A stretch of DNA of 64,000 nt from JACRPI01 sp964385055 (GTDB lineage Archaea; Nanobdellota; Nanobdellia; Woesearchaeales; DSVV01). The stretch is taken from assembly GCA_964385055.1 (NCBI GenBank), contig CAYLMH010000005.1, positions 1 to 64,000 of the forward strand, read 5' to 3'. The translations under genes and the position numbers were made by a program. Positions 42,716 to 51,016 of the stretch are shown piece after piece (within the stretch, counting starts at the first letter, position 1; each line of letters starts with the position of its first letter). The notes under the pieces were generated by a model. It worked only from the letters and a program-made list of their open reading frames with translations. It ran no database searches and had not been told where the DNA came from.

Positions 42716-44923
42716 TTAATTCTTTTGCCGAACTAAAGGTCGTACTTGCAATTCCTTTGTTTCATAATTCAAAGTAAGTCGGAAAGCATCTCCATTTGGA
42801 GTAAAGAGAGACAGAGAAAAGTCAAAATGTTGTTCAGGAAGTTCAGACCTACGAGCGTCACATTGTTCTGCAACAAAAGGAAGCTTATAGGCATCATATC
42901 CCGGAGCGAGAGTTTTATGTTCTCCATCCCATGCGCCTCTTCCTTCATGAATCAGAATTGTTTCATTTCCAAATCTGCTTGGAAAGATATGAATTCCTGT
43001 GTCGTAGCCTAAAGAATAGTTTTTTCTTGTAAATTGATTAGAGTAAAGCAGTTTATGTCCTATTCTATAATACAAATGATCCCAAGGAGCAAACAGTCGT
43101 TCTTTGTGTACTTCTGGTTTATAAGAATCCTGTAAGCCCCAGAGATCAACGCCTGCAGCGATTTGTGCTTCTTTGATTTTGTGATCAAATTCTTTTGCTT
43201 TCTTTTCATCTTGTCGATGAAAAATGTTTGGGTAAATTTTATCAACAACATAGCCTCCGACTAAACCAAACCATGCAGTAGGAAGGGATTCAACACCATA
43301 CTCATACAATGTATACGCAGTTGCTAAAGCGCCAATTATAGAGAATGGATGCTTTGTTGCAGCATCCCAAAGATGTGTTCCCAAAGGAATCGACTTGACC
43401 ATTAATTCAAGATTTGAAGGAACTGCAAGAGTTCTCTTTTGTTCATGCAATTTTTTAATTTCTGCGCTCTCTCCAAGAAGAGTTTCTAATTCTGTTCGTG
43501 CGGTTTCTAGCTGTCCTCTTGCGTGAGTATGTTTGTATCGATTATATGAGAGATTAATACCACCCAAAATACTAGCCGCTGTACCCAATCTAAAATATTC
43601 CCATGCTGCGTCAATTCCTGCGAGTAAAGCAGGATCAGCGCCAATAACAGAACCAAGATAATCTTTCAAAAGATCAGGAAAAGGAGTAAAACTTAGAGCA
43701 ATATGAACTGCTCCAGTAGCAAGTAAGAAATAATTAAATTTAATATTATCTAAACGTTCTTCAATATCTTTTTCATATTTTTCCATTGCGAGAGTAAGAT
43801 CAGCAACACGAAGACCTTCAGCACTATACAAGGGAATTCCTGCTTGTCGACTGCGTGCTTTTACTAAATCTCCTTTATACATCGGAAGAATTCTTTTTGC
43901 TTCTTCTGCTCGTTCAGCTTTCGCAACGTAAGAAGCAAAGCGTCCATGAGGAAAAATAATAGAAGGAATATATCCCATACGAGCAAGCGCATGATCCAAA
44001 ACCCCAAAATCCGCAAGCTCCATTTCAAGAGAAGTAATTTTCTGTTTTGTTTGTCGAACTTGAAAACCATCTTCTGTGGAAACAACCAAACCATTGCCAG
44101 CAAGATCATCCAAAACAGCACGAGCAGTTTGATGTCTTTTCACAACATCATGTTCACACATTTTCTTGACAACAGAAACTAATTGAGAACTATAATCCCC
44201 TTCAAATTCTTCAAAATACAAATTTCGCGGAGTATTCAAACCAACCATTCCAGAAGGATGTTCTCCCTTCATCAAGTAATACATCGTAAGTCCAAGGGAA
44301 TGAATATCAGAAGCAGGAGTTGGATTTCCTTGATATTGTTCTGGAGCAACGTAAAGAAGTGTTCCCATCGCAACAGTGCCTGAAAGTGTTCGTAAGGTTG
44401 CGTCTCGCGCAGCACCAAAATCAGCAATAACAACATTGCCAGAATGATCAATCATAATATTGCTTGGTTTAATGTCCCGATGCAAGACATCGCGTGCATG
44501 AACCTTTCCAAGAATAGTTGCAGATTGTAAAAGAATTTCACGAACAGCTTCTTCTGGAAGAGGACGCGTAGATCGTAATTTTTCAAGAGTCGCACCATCA
44601 ACGTAATCAGAAACAACTGCGTAATTTCTAAGCTCAAGATTTGAAACACCATGCGCAAGAAGATGAGTAACACCCGCAACATCGTCCAACTTTTGCCAAG
44701 AAATAAATCGTTCTCGCTCCGCAGAAGTCGGCCTTCGATGTAATACTTTCACCGCAACAACATCTTCTCCTCGCTGTGCTTTATACAACGTTCCTTGTCC
44801 ACCATCGCCACGTTCTTCAACAAGAGTATAAACGAGAGGTGAACCATTAATAGTAAGTGTTGTAGAAATTGCATCGCCTGGAACAACAACATCAGAAACA
44901 AGTTCTTCAAGAAGTTTGCTCAT
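42716..44923 (-). CDS. Eukaryote-type Ser/Thr protein kinase with C-terminal membrane region
   Basis: The kinase domain covers about 30-275: glycine loop 'ERGDGGQGTLYKAQ', Lys59 in VAVKVL, HRDIKPSN (148-155), DFG (168-170) and 'GTLLYVAPEQ'. All catalytic residues are intact. A helical linker and hydrophobic segments near 390-410, 440-455 and 520-560 suggest membrane anchoring. The last 120 residues are a soluble domain of unknown type. Its stop is 205 bp from the palindrome region of neighbours but its start directly abuts the signal-peptidase gene stop (44923/44924), implying one operon. Confidence 0.88.
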   Translation of the reverse strand: MSKLLEELVSDVVVPGDAISTTLTINGSPLVYTLVEERGDGGQGTLYKAQRGEDVVAVKVLHRRPTSAERERFISWQKLDDVAGVTHLLAHGVSNLELRNYAVVSDYVDGATLEKLRSTRPLPEEAVREILLQSATILGKVHARDVLHRDIKPSNIMIDHSGNVVIADFGAARDATLRTLSGTVAMGTLLYVAPEQYQGNPTPASDIHSLGLTMYYLMKGEHPSGMVGLNTPRNLYFEEFEGDYSSQLVSVVKKMCEHDVVKRHQTARAVLDDLAGNGLVVSTEDGFQVRQTKQKITSLEMELADFGVLDHALARMGYIPSIIFPHGRFASYVAKAERAEEAKRILPMYKGDLVKARSRQAGIPLYSAEGLRVADLTLAMEKYEKDIEERLDNIKFNYFLLATGAVHIALSFTPFPDLLKDYLGSVIGADPALLAGIDAAWEYFRLGTAASILGGINLSYNRYKHTHARGQLETARTELETLLGESAEIKKLHEQKRTLAVPSNLELMVKSIPLGTHLWDAATKHPFSIIGALATAYTLYEYGVESLPTAWFGLVGGYVVDKIYPNIFHRQDEKKAKEFDHKIKEAQIAAGVDLWGLQDSYKPEVHKERLFAPWDHLYYRIGHKLLYSNQFTRKNYSLGYDTGIHIFPSRFGNETILIHEGRGAWDGEHKTLAPGYDAYKLPFVAEQCDARRSELPEQHFDFSLSLFTPNGDAFRLTLNYETKELQVRPLVRQKN

Positions 44924-45472
44924 CTAATACACCACTGCAACCAAAATGCCTTGGACATCAGAAAAGCGAACTTTTTCTTTGTCAGGGATTGGGTTATTGT
45001 CACCTTTCACCACATAATAAATTCCTAATTCATCTTTCTCAATCGCAATAACGCGATGAATCACGACCCCATTTCCAGATCTATAGCTGATCACATCACC
45101 AACATGAATATCATCTTCAGAGTCTGGTTTAATTTCAATGCCATTTGCGCCAGCATCAAGCAATGGATCCATGGAATTGGTGTCTGTAAAACTGCTCCAA
45201 ACAGGATCATCAACGTCAAGCACAACATGATCATCGTACACTTTAATCTGTTCCTCAGTAATGTGATCATTCGGAGACATAATTTCAGCAGAAGAAAAAG
45301 TCAGAAAATTATTGACTTTTTCAAGAACACCATCATCCCCAGGTACGACAACATTTTCTTCCGAAGAAGCAGAAAAATCAAGATATAAGGAGTGTCCAAT
45401 CCAGCCAAGAGCGACAGCTGAAACAACAACCAAATAGATCAATACATGCCCCTTAAATAAACCCCAAGCCAT
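44924..45472 (-). CDS. S26-family signal peptidase homologue
   Basis: One N-terminal helix (8-28) is followed by an acidic spacer, then 'DTNSMDPLLDAGANGIEI' with the nucleophile Ser, 'HVGDVISYRSGNGVVIHRV' with the catalytic His, and 'VVKGDNNPIPD', the Asp box. It differs from the signal peptidase at 23601-24227 in its long acidic N-terminal domain. The operon with the Ser/Thr kinase suggests a special substrate set rather than general secretion. Confidence 0.8.
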   Translation of the reverse strand: MAWGLFKGHVLIYLVVVSAVALGWIGHSLYLDFSASSEENVVVPGDDGVLEKVNNFLTFSSAEIMSPNDHITEEQIKVYDDHVVLDVDDPVWSSFTDTNSMDPLLDAGANGIEIKPDSEDDIHVGDVISYRSGNGVVIHRVIAIEKDELGIYYVVKGDNNPIPDKEKVRFSDVQGILVAVVY

Positions 45473-45534
45473 AGGGCAAAGAAACCAAACATGCTTTTTA
45501 AAGGTTGTGAGTTTTAATGACTGGAGAGTGAAAA

Positions 45535-45915
45535 TTATCTCACTGCAAAGAGTTTCTCTTTGATGAGTTGTAGATCTGCTTGAATCATGCCTAAATTTGC
45601 ATCTAATTTAGCATCTAAAGTATCTACTTTCCGCTCCAAGTTTCCAATTCGTTGCTTCATTGGATTGAAATATATTTTCCATGATGCGAGTGCAGCCATA
45701 AATAATCCAACAATCCATTCATATTCTGCAGGAACTCCAAAATCTGCAAAAAGTGGATCCCTTGTAATGATGCCCACAAATAAGAAAGATATTCCTAGAA
45801 AAAATAAAAAAGGAAAGATTTGCTCCAAAGGAAATTTTGGAAGTATATATCTTCTAAAAAGATAAAGGATTACACAAATCAACACAATAATCCAAAATAC
45901 AGTCATAAATATCAT
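45535..45915 (-). CDS. Small membrane protein with C-terminal coiled coil
   Basis: Three hydrophobic helices (about 1-22, 35-55 and 67-85) are followed by 'RIGNLERKVDTLDAKLDANL', a clean heptad repeat. GAGGTGA lies inside the longer open frame (GTG 45933) and at correct distance from ATG 45915, so the shorter start is used. It resembles the 9919-10281 protein in design. Function unknown. Confidence 0.6.
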   Translation of the reverse strand: MIFMTVFWIIVLICVILYLFRRYILPKFPLEQIFPFLFFLGISFLFVGIITRDPLFADFGVPAEYEWIVGLFMAALASWKIYFNPMKQRIGNLERKVDTLDAKLDANLGMIQADLQLIKEKLFAVR

Positions 45916-45974
45916 ACTACTCACCTCAAACACTTTTTCTATTTAAACTTTCTGTCGTCATGATTCCAACACAA

Positions 45975-46370
45975 CTACTCATCATAGTTCACATCATACC
46001 CAAAAGCAAAACCTCCGTTCTTCTGCATTTGCTGCATGGTATAAATTCGTGTTTCCATATACTCGTGAACATCTTCTGCGTATTGGTCAATCGCAAGGTC
46101 ATACACTCCATTAGGCGCATGTTTCAACGCAACGCGAGCGCCATCATACAATTCATTCATGTAGCGATCAGGATGCTGATCAATTTGTTGATGCACATAT
46201 GCAGCAATCGTAGAAAATTCACCCGCAGTGGTCATTGCTTCTAATTGAGAAACAGTTTCAACGTGCGTATCTTCTTGTGGCTTTCCAAACGCAGTAGTGT
46301 AGCCAACAGTCGTGCAGCTTCCTACAATAAATGCCAGAGGCAAAAGTACTTTTCCCATTTTTTGTTCCAT
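45975..46370 (-). CDS. Predicted lipoprotein
   Basis: The N-terminus MEQKMGKVLLPLAFIVGSCT has a lipobox-like V-G-S-C after a hydrophobic stretch. The mature part is short, helical and acidic, ending YDVNYDE. AAAAGGTGAG precedes the ATG. Archaeal lipoproteins occur, but the modifying enzyme is not known here. The same 'VGSCTT' string is inside the 8292-9848 protein. Confidence 0.55.
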   Translation of the reverse strand: MEQKMGKVLLPLAFIVGSCTTVGYTTAFGKPQEDTHVETVSQLEAMTTAGEFSTIAAYVHQQIDQHPDRYMNELYDGARVALKHAPNGVYDLAIDQYAEDVHEYMETRIYTMQQMQKNGGFAFGYDVNYDE

Positions 46371-46401
46371 AAATTCTCACCTTTTTGTTTTAAAAAAAAT
46401 G

Positions 46402-46453
46402 AGGGAGGACTGTCCACCACAGACATCGCAATGCGTGCACTGCTTGCCTCCCT
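46402..46453. promoter_or_regulatory. Hairpin upstream of the lipoprotein gene
   Basis: AGGGAGG (46402-46408) pairs with CCTCCCT (46447-46453) about 30-80 bp upstream of the minus-strand lipoprotein start. It may be part of that gene's leader. Confidence 0.35.
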
Positions 46454-46500
46454 TGCAAATATACTAGAACGAACTTATTAAAGGAACTTCCGACGAGTTT

Positions 46501-46597
46501 TCCGAAAATCTTACGGATCATCCGAAGGATTTTCGGATAAAGCGAATAGGTTTCGGTATTTCTATTTTTTCGCATGTTTTTTTCGGACATACCGAAA
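46501..46597 (+). ncRNA. Candidate structured RNA with CGGA/TCCG hairpins
   Basis: TCCGAAAATC (46501-46510) pairs perfectly with GATTTTCGGA (46528-46537) around an inner CGGA-tca-TCCG hairpin. TTTCGGTAT (46551-46559) pairs with ATACCGAAA (46589-46597). A TTATTAAAGG box at about 46475-46484 would start a + strand transcript near 46500. Downstream to 46743 only a 30-codon open frame (46640-46732) without ribosome site is seen. Confidence 0.4.
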
Positions 46598-46743
46598 GAA
46601 TTTGTTCGATTTCTTGCAGAAAGTTTAGTACTCATCAGTATGTTTACTGAGAATAATTATAAGAAAGACATAGGGATTCACAAGGACAGCAAGGCGATTC
46701 AAACAACAATGAAGCAAACAGTTGCTCAGTAGCAAAAGAGAAT

Positions 46744-46807
46744 ACACGCACTAGAAAACCTTTTACTGTCAGGGGGACCCATTGCGTGAGCAATGGGGTT
46801 TTGTTAT
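46744..46807 (-). repeat. 3'-UTR structured element, copy 5
   Basis: On the + strand: ACACGCAC (46744-46751), TGTCAGGGGGACCC (46767-46780), stem CCCATTGC/GCAATGGG around GTGA, then GGGGTTTTGTTAT. In sense orientation it lies 64 bp after the stop of pth2. Confidence 0.75.
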
Positions 46808-46870
46808 ATTTTTAATAGAACATAATGAAAAATCAGGAACAAAAAGAATATAAAAAAATCAAAAAATCAA

Positions 46871-47221
46871 TTACAACATCTTCAATTCAGCAGTGATCAC
46901 ATCAATATCCTGTTCATCAGCAGGACCTAATGCGCAGCAGGTTTCTGTTCCAGGAGCAACAACAGTGTGTCCAGCGTCAGTAATGAGCGCAGTGACAATG
47001 TCCGCGTCTTTTGCGAGCTGCATATATTTTTTCATCTCTTTCAAGTCTTTGACTTTGAGAACTATTTTTTTCATCCCTTCTGCGCGCCAGGACTTCACCA
47101 TCTCTTTATCTGAACGCAACACTGCTTCAACACACGCGTGACCAACTTGCGCGGCAAGTTTTCCTTTCGGAAGTTTCAAATCATCGCGAACAAGGATGAC
47201 TTGTTTGTATTCTTTAGGCAT
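46871..47221 (-). CDS. pth2: Peptidyl-tRNA hydrolase, archaeal/eukaryotic type
   Basis: At 116 residues it is exactly family length. 'QVILVRDDLKLPKGKLAAQV' then GHACVEAV holds the conserved Lys/Gln/His cluster, and 'ALITDAGHTVVAPGTETCCA' continuing LGPA is the PTH2 C-terminal signature. It recycles peptidyl-tRNA released from stalled ribosomes. It is followed by a 3'-UTR repeat element. Confidence 0.95.
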   Translation of the reverse strand: MPKEYKQVILVRDDLKLPKGKLAAQVGHACVEAVLRSDKEMVKSWRAEGMKKIVLKVKDLKEMKKYMQLAKDADIVTALITDAGHTVVAPGTETCCALGPADEQDIDVITAELKML

Positions 47222-47324
47222 GTCCGTATCTGAACAAAAGAGCTATTTAAAGCTTTGTACACCTTAAAGAGATTTAAACAATTAGGTCATCAGGTTTAAA
47301 TAGTTCGCTTCATGAACAACATAT

Positions 47325-47948
47325 ATGGTCTACGTTGTGCAGCCGACAACAAGGATACTTTTTTCTATGGTTCTTGAAGACACAGCAGTGCAGGATTTTC
47401 TTGAAACAATGAAGAGACATCACGCAGATACTGCGCTTCACTCGAAAAGAGTAGGGGTATATACTCTGGATATATATGTCACAAAACACATGGCAACGGA
47501 AAGCGGTATAATCGTCATAACACAAGACAATCTCAGCGAAGCATTACGCTGGGGTGCTGCGGGAGTATATCATGATGCAGGAAAATTATTAACTCCTGTT
47601 GAAATATTAGCAAAGCCAGGAAAGCTCGATGAGAAAGAAAGAGCAAGAATGAATAGGCATCCTCTCCTTGGACTTCAGATTTTAGATGAGTATACAAGAG
47701 ATGAAGCAGCGTATCATGCTGCAGTAGGACACCATGAATATAAAACAGGAGCATCATATCCACGACACAAAAGAAGAGGGGAAGATGAACTTGTCGAAGC
47801 AGTTGCGCTTGCGGATTTCTACGATGCGCTGGCAAGTAAACGAGGATACAAACCGGCATTTTCAAAAGATGAAATAGAACGAATAATGCACGAAGAATTT
47901 AATGGAAACCCACAACATCTTGATGAACTTTTAAGAAGATCTGCATAA
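47325..47948 (+). CDS. HD-GYP-type phosphohydrolase homologue
   Basis: The 207-residue protein has 'GVYHDAGKLLTPVEILAKPG' with the HD pair at 83-84, 'MNRHPLLGLQIL' (His112), 'GHHEYKTGASYPRHK' with HHE at 136-138 and SYP (144-146) in place of GYP, and 'ALADFYDALASKRGYKPAFS'. These are the HD-GYP landmarks in order; bacterial members cleave cyclic-di-GMP. The Gly-to-Ser change and missing Asp in HHExxDG weaken the prediction. TTTAAATAG 27 bp before ATG 47325 fits a leaderless mRNA. There is no sensor domain. It begins divergently from pth2. Confidence 0.8.
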   Translation: MVYVVQPTTRILFSMVLEDTAVQDFLETMKRHHADTALHSKRVGVYTLDIYVTKHMATESGIIVITQDNLSEALRWGAAGVYHDAGKLLTPVEILAKPGKLDEKERARMNRHPLLGLQILDEYTRDEAAYHAAVGHHEYKTGASYPRHKRRGEDELVEAVALADFYDALASKRGYKPAFSKDEIERIMHEEFNGNPQHLDELLRRSA

Positions 47949-48158
47949 CACGGAAACGCCACTTACATTATGCTCGTCTATCCCATGCCTTTAGGCATGG
48001 GTTTTACGGCTTGCAAACTAATGGTGGCGTTTCCGTGGGATGTAAAATCGGCGCTTACGGAATCTCTGCGCTACATCCTCGCACTAAATGCGCAAAACTC
48101 GTTTTGCGTATATTACAAATCGCAGATTTGAAATAGTGCAAGGTTTTGCGCCGATTTT
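47949..48158. repeat. Multi-branched palindrome locus 3
   Basis: Element a: CACGGAAACGCCAC (47949-47962)/GTGGCGTTTCCGTG (48024-48037), a perfect 14-bp stem enclosing CCCATGCC/GGCATGGG. It begins at the base after the HD-GYP stop codon. Element b: AAAATCGGCGC (48044-48054)/GCGCCGATTTT (48148-48158), enclosing GCACTA/TAGTGC, CGCAAAAC/GTTTTGCG and CAAATC/GATTTG. GGATGTA (48038-48044) can also pair with TACATCC (48072-48078), crossing the b stem. It lies between convergent genes. Confidence 0.75.
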
Positions 48159-48164
48159 TCATAG

Positions 48165-49403
48165 TTATTGGAGTTCTTTATTCTTCACCACAACTTTTCC
48201 ATCAACAAGAACAGTAGAAACATTTCCGCCAGGAGTAGAATAAACTAAATGAGAAAGTACGTTTTCTTTTGAGAGAGGCCAATGATTCTCAGCAACATCA
48301 AGGCAAATAATATCCGCCTTCTTTCCAATCTCAAGAGAACCAATTTCATGACGCATACCAATCGCAGCAGCGCCATCAATCGTTGCCATATCAAGTAATT
48401 TCTGCACAGGAGCTGCTTTCGGATCCCAGCGATGGTGTTTATGCAAAAGACCGCAGATCATCATTTCTTTGAACATGTCCATGGAATTGTTTGACGCAAC
48501 AGAATCTGTTCCTAAGCCAACAACAACCCCTTCCTCAAACATTTCCATGAGCGGAGTAACGCCACCTGAAGAAAGTTTCATATTCGAAACAGGACAGTGT
48601 GCAACAGCAGATTTATGCTGTGCAATAATGCGAACTTCTCCTTTTGTCAACCAGATGCTGTGGACAAGAAGTGTTTTTTCATTCAAGAACCCAAGAGATG
48701 CAAGATATTCCGCAGGAAGTTTTTTGTGTTTGTCAAAACAATCAAAACGTTCTTTTCGTGTCTCTGCGAGATGAATAGGAGTCAAAAGATTTTTCCGATG
48801 ACAATAATATTTGATGTCCTTCAAGGTCTGTTCGTCACAAGTATAAATGGAATGTGCGCCTAAACCAAGAGTAATAAGCGGATGAGAAAACCCATCGATC
48901 AGTTTTTTCGCAGCAGTAAGTTGTTCTTTCGCGTTTCCTAAAAATCCATAAATCACAGGGCAGAGAATTGCGCGAATAGGATGTTTCTTCACGCCAGCAA
49001 GCACCGGCGCAACAGGAGTATACATTTCAACGAATGTTGTTGTTCCTGAAAGCAACATCTCTTTGCAAGCTTGTTCTGCATTTTGTTGAATCTGCTTTGG
49101 AGTAAATTTCTTTTCAGCAGTAACTACTTTATCAAGCCATGCGGGAAGTTCTTCATCATCGCAAATGCCACGCAAAGAATGCATTCCTATGTGCGTGTGC
49201 GTGTTAATCAACCCAGGCATAACAATCTTGTCAGAACAATCGATTGTTTTTTCTTTTACGTTTGTTTTACCTTTTCCTTTCAAATGCTTGCCAATTTTCG
49301 TTATCTTGTTCTTTTCTATAAGAATATCAACTGATTCAAGAACATCTCTGTTTTCGTTTTGGGTAACGACAAATCTACAATTTGTTAATAAAAGTGTTGC
49401 CAT
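48165..49403 (-). CDS. Amidohydrolase, 5-methylthioadenosine/S-adenosylhomocysteine deaminase type
   Basis: The TIM-barrel amidohydrolase motifs are present: 'VMPGLINTHTHIGMHSLRG' (metal His pair), 'PIHLAETRKE' (His and Glu), 'VHSIW', 'AHCPVSNMKLSSG' and 'GLGTDSVASNNSMDMF' (metal Asp). The pattern is that of MtaD/DadD deaminases that salvage SAM by-products (MTA, SAH or 5'-deoxyadenosine). 412 residues is typical. Radical-SAM and Dph2 chemistry both make such nucleosides, so it could serve as clean-up; that link is inference. Confidence 0.88.
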   Translation of the reverse strand: MATLLLTNCRFVVTQNENRDVLESVDILIEKNKITKIGKHLKGKGKTNVKEKTIDCSDKIVMPGLINTHTHIGMHSLRGICDDEELPAWLDKVVTAEKKFTPKQIQQNAEQACKEMLLSGTTTFVEMYTPVAPVLAGVKKHPIRAILCPVIYGFLGNAKEQLTAAKKLIDGFSHPLITLGLGAHSIYTCDEQTLKDIKYYCHRKNLLTPIHLAETRKERFDCFDKHKKLPAEYLASLGFLNEKTLLVHSIWLTKGEVRIIAQHKSAVAHCPVSNMKLSSGGVTPLMEMFEEGVVVGLGTDSVASNNSMDMFKEMMICGLLHKHHRWDPKAAPVQKLLDMATIDGAAAIGMRHEIGSLEIGKKADIICLDVAENHWPLSKENVLSHLVYSTPGGNVSTVLVDGKVVVKNKELQ

Positions 49404-49437
49404 ACAGGTATAAAAGAAGAGGAGGTTTTAAACATTT

Positions 49438-49995
49438 CTAATCAGAAAGAGAATTTCGTTGTGCAACAGTAGATCTCAGCTCTGCTAGTAATCTTTCTTC
49501 TGCGGCTTTATGTTCTTGGCGTCTTTGTTGCAACAATCTCATTTTTTCTCTTAGAGGAACATATTTAGGATCATCCTCTTCCCTTGCTATAAAGCTCTTC
49601 ACCCCTGCAGGAGAATCATTGTATTCTGGTTTTTGTATACCTGTCAGATATTTTTCAATAAGTTCAATATCTGAGTCAGATAATAACACAGGATGATTAT
49701 AACCACTATAATATCGAGAAGAGCGATCCTCACAAGTGATATCAATGGCTATTTTATTTCCCCTATCATATAAAATAAATTGATTTGGAAAAGGGGGCCC
49801 ATAATCCATTGCAGTCATGTAACCTGTTGCTGTAGAACGCACAATAGCATAAAAGCCATCATCTTTTAATTGAGGAGGAACAGAATATTCTCCAGGAATC
49901 AGTTTTGGGATTTCTGCTTCACTCTCTAACCTTCTATCTTTTGAACTTCCAGTTGTTAAAGCAAAAAATGAAATAACAAGATCATACAATCCCAT
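49438..49995 (-). CDS. Hypothetical protein
   Basis: The 185-residue product has a short hydrophobic N-terminus, a central beta-rich region ('GYMTAMDYGPPFPNQFILYD'), and a charged C-terminal helix (about 140-178). It is not recognised. It has good codon-like structure and its own intergenic spacers on both sides. Confidence 0.5.
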   Translation of the reverse strand: MGLYDLVISFFALTTGSSKDRRLESEAEIPKLIPGEYSVPPQLKDDGFYAIVRSTATGYMTAMDYGPPFPNQFILYDRGNKIAIDITCEDRSSRYYSGYNHPVLLSDSDIELIEKYLTGIQKPEYNDSPAGVKSFIAREEDDPKYVPLREKMRLLQQRRQEHKAAEERLLAELRSTVAQRNSLSD

Positions 49996-50140
49996 AAAAA
50001 GAGATTATTTGAAAAGTTTATATTTTTTACTAAAACCAATACAAAAAGCATTCAAGAGTAATGTCGTGATTAATGAAGAAAATAATGATTTGTCTTAAGA
50101 AAACAGAAAAAAATTACAAAAATAATTGAAAAGAATATAA

Positions 50141-50332
50141 TTATTCTTTCTTCACATTAACTGCTTTTGATCCTCTATCTCCTTGTTCGACGTCAAAGGT
50201 AACAGAATCATTTTCGCGTAAAGTGACGCCTTCTGCGAGTGCTGATTTGTGGACAAAAACTTGTGTTCCGTCTTCAGCAATGATAAATCCAAAGCCTTTT
50301 GCTTCATTAAAAAATTTTATTGTTCCTTTCAT
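50141..50332 (-). CDS. cspA: Cold shock protein
   Basis: The 63-residue OB-fold has RNP1 'KGFGFI' and RNP2 'VFVHKSAL', starting MKGTIKFFNEAKGFGFI. It is a single-stranded nucleic acid chaperone. Csp proteins are mostly bacterial and patchy in archaea, so this is a likely old lateral gain. GGAG lies 12 bp upstream of the ATG; a structured leader precedes it. Confidence 0.93.
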   Translation of the reverse strand: MKGTIKFFNEAKGFGFIIAEDGTQVFVHKSALAEGVTLRENDSVTFDVEQGDRGSKAVNVKKE

Positions 50333-50435
50333 GTTGTTTATCTCCGTATGTTGTTTACTTGATTTTCAAAGACCAATCAACAAACTTGTTGAATAACTAA
50401 TCAACCAGTAGTTAAAAAGCCCTTAATATGGTATA
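50333..50435 (-). promoter_or_regulatory. Promoter and structured leader of cspA
   Basis: A TTTTTAA box near 50430 (minus strand) gives a leader of about 70 nt. It contains TCAACAA (50377-50383)/TTGTTGA (50386-50392) and a repeated AATCAAC. Cold-shock genes often use leader refolding for control; this is suggestive only. Confidence 0.4.
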
Positions 50436-50471
50436 GATAACAGTGTTCATTTTTAAATGCTCCTGTCAATT

Positions 50472-51011
50472 TCACTGCAACTCTCGTTTCAGCGTCTTAT
50501 GCGCGCGGTTGATCGCTTTGAATTTCTCTGTATCGCCACCATCCATGTCAGGATGATTTTTCTTGGCAAGTTCCTTATATTTTGCGTTAATAATGTCCAT
50601 GTTCGTCTCAGTAGGATCAACGCCTAAAGTAATGCGTGCTTGTTTCCGTTCTTCTTCAACATCATCTTCTTCTGAAAAAGAGCTGAAAAATTCTTCAAGT
50701 GTTTTATGACCAGAAAGATACGCATTAACTTCAAGTTCAATAACTTTGAAAACAATAGAAAGATTCTCTACATATTTGTTCGCAATTTTGTAGCTGTAGT
50801 ATAAACGACGACCATCCATGTACCACGTCGCAGACGCGGGCGCGTTCTTGAAAGCGCTGACATCTTGTGGAATATCAATATCATCTTCTGTAAGGCCAAG
50901 TTTTTTAAGTGTCAAAATAATATTGTTTTTGTATTGCACTGCTCGCCTGTCATACGAATCACGAATAGTGGGAGTATTGATATCATATCCCTTAATTCTA
51001 ATTATTGCCAT
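50472..51011 (-). CDS. J-domain protein with novel N-terminal region
   Basis: The C-terminal 65 residues hold a J domain: 'AKYKELAKKNHPDMDGGDTE' (HPD motif) and 'FKAINRAHKTLKREL'. The first 110 residues are unrecognised. ATG 51011 is better than the TTG 51020 open frame. It follows the Dph2 C-terminal gene with a 5-bp gap, so the two are probably cotranscribed. It should stimulate an Hsp70; no DnaK is in the window. Confidence 0.8.
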   Translation of the reverse strand: MAIIRIKGYDINTPTIRDSYDRRAVQYKNNIILTLKKLGLTEDDIDIPQDVSAFKNAPASATWYMDGRRLYYSYKIANKYVENLSIVFKVIELEVNAYLSGHKTLEEFFSSFSEEDDVEEERKQARITLGVDPTETNMDIINAKYKELAKKNHPDMDGGDTEKFKAINRAHKTLKRELQ

Positions 51012-51016
51012 TGTTT

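Noticed and set aside
46640..46732. 30-codon open frame MFTENNYKKD...
   Set aside because: There is no ribosome binding site and a frame of this length is expected by chance.
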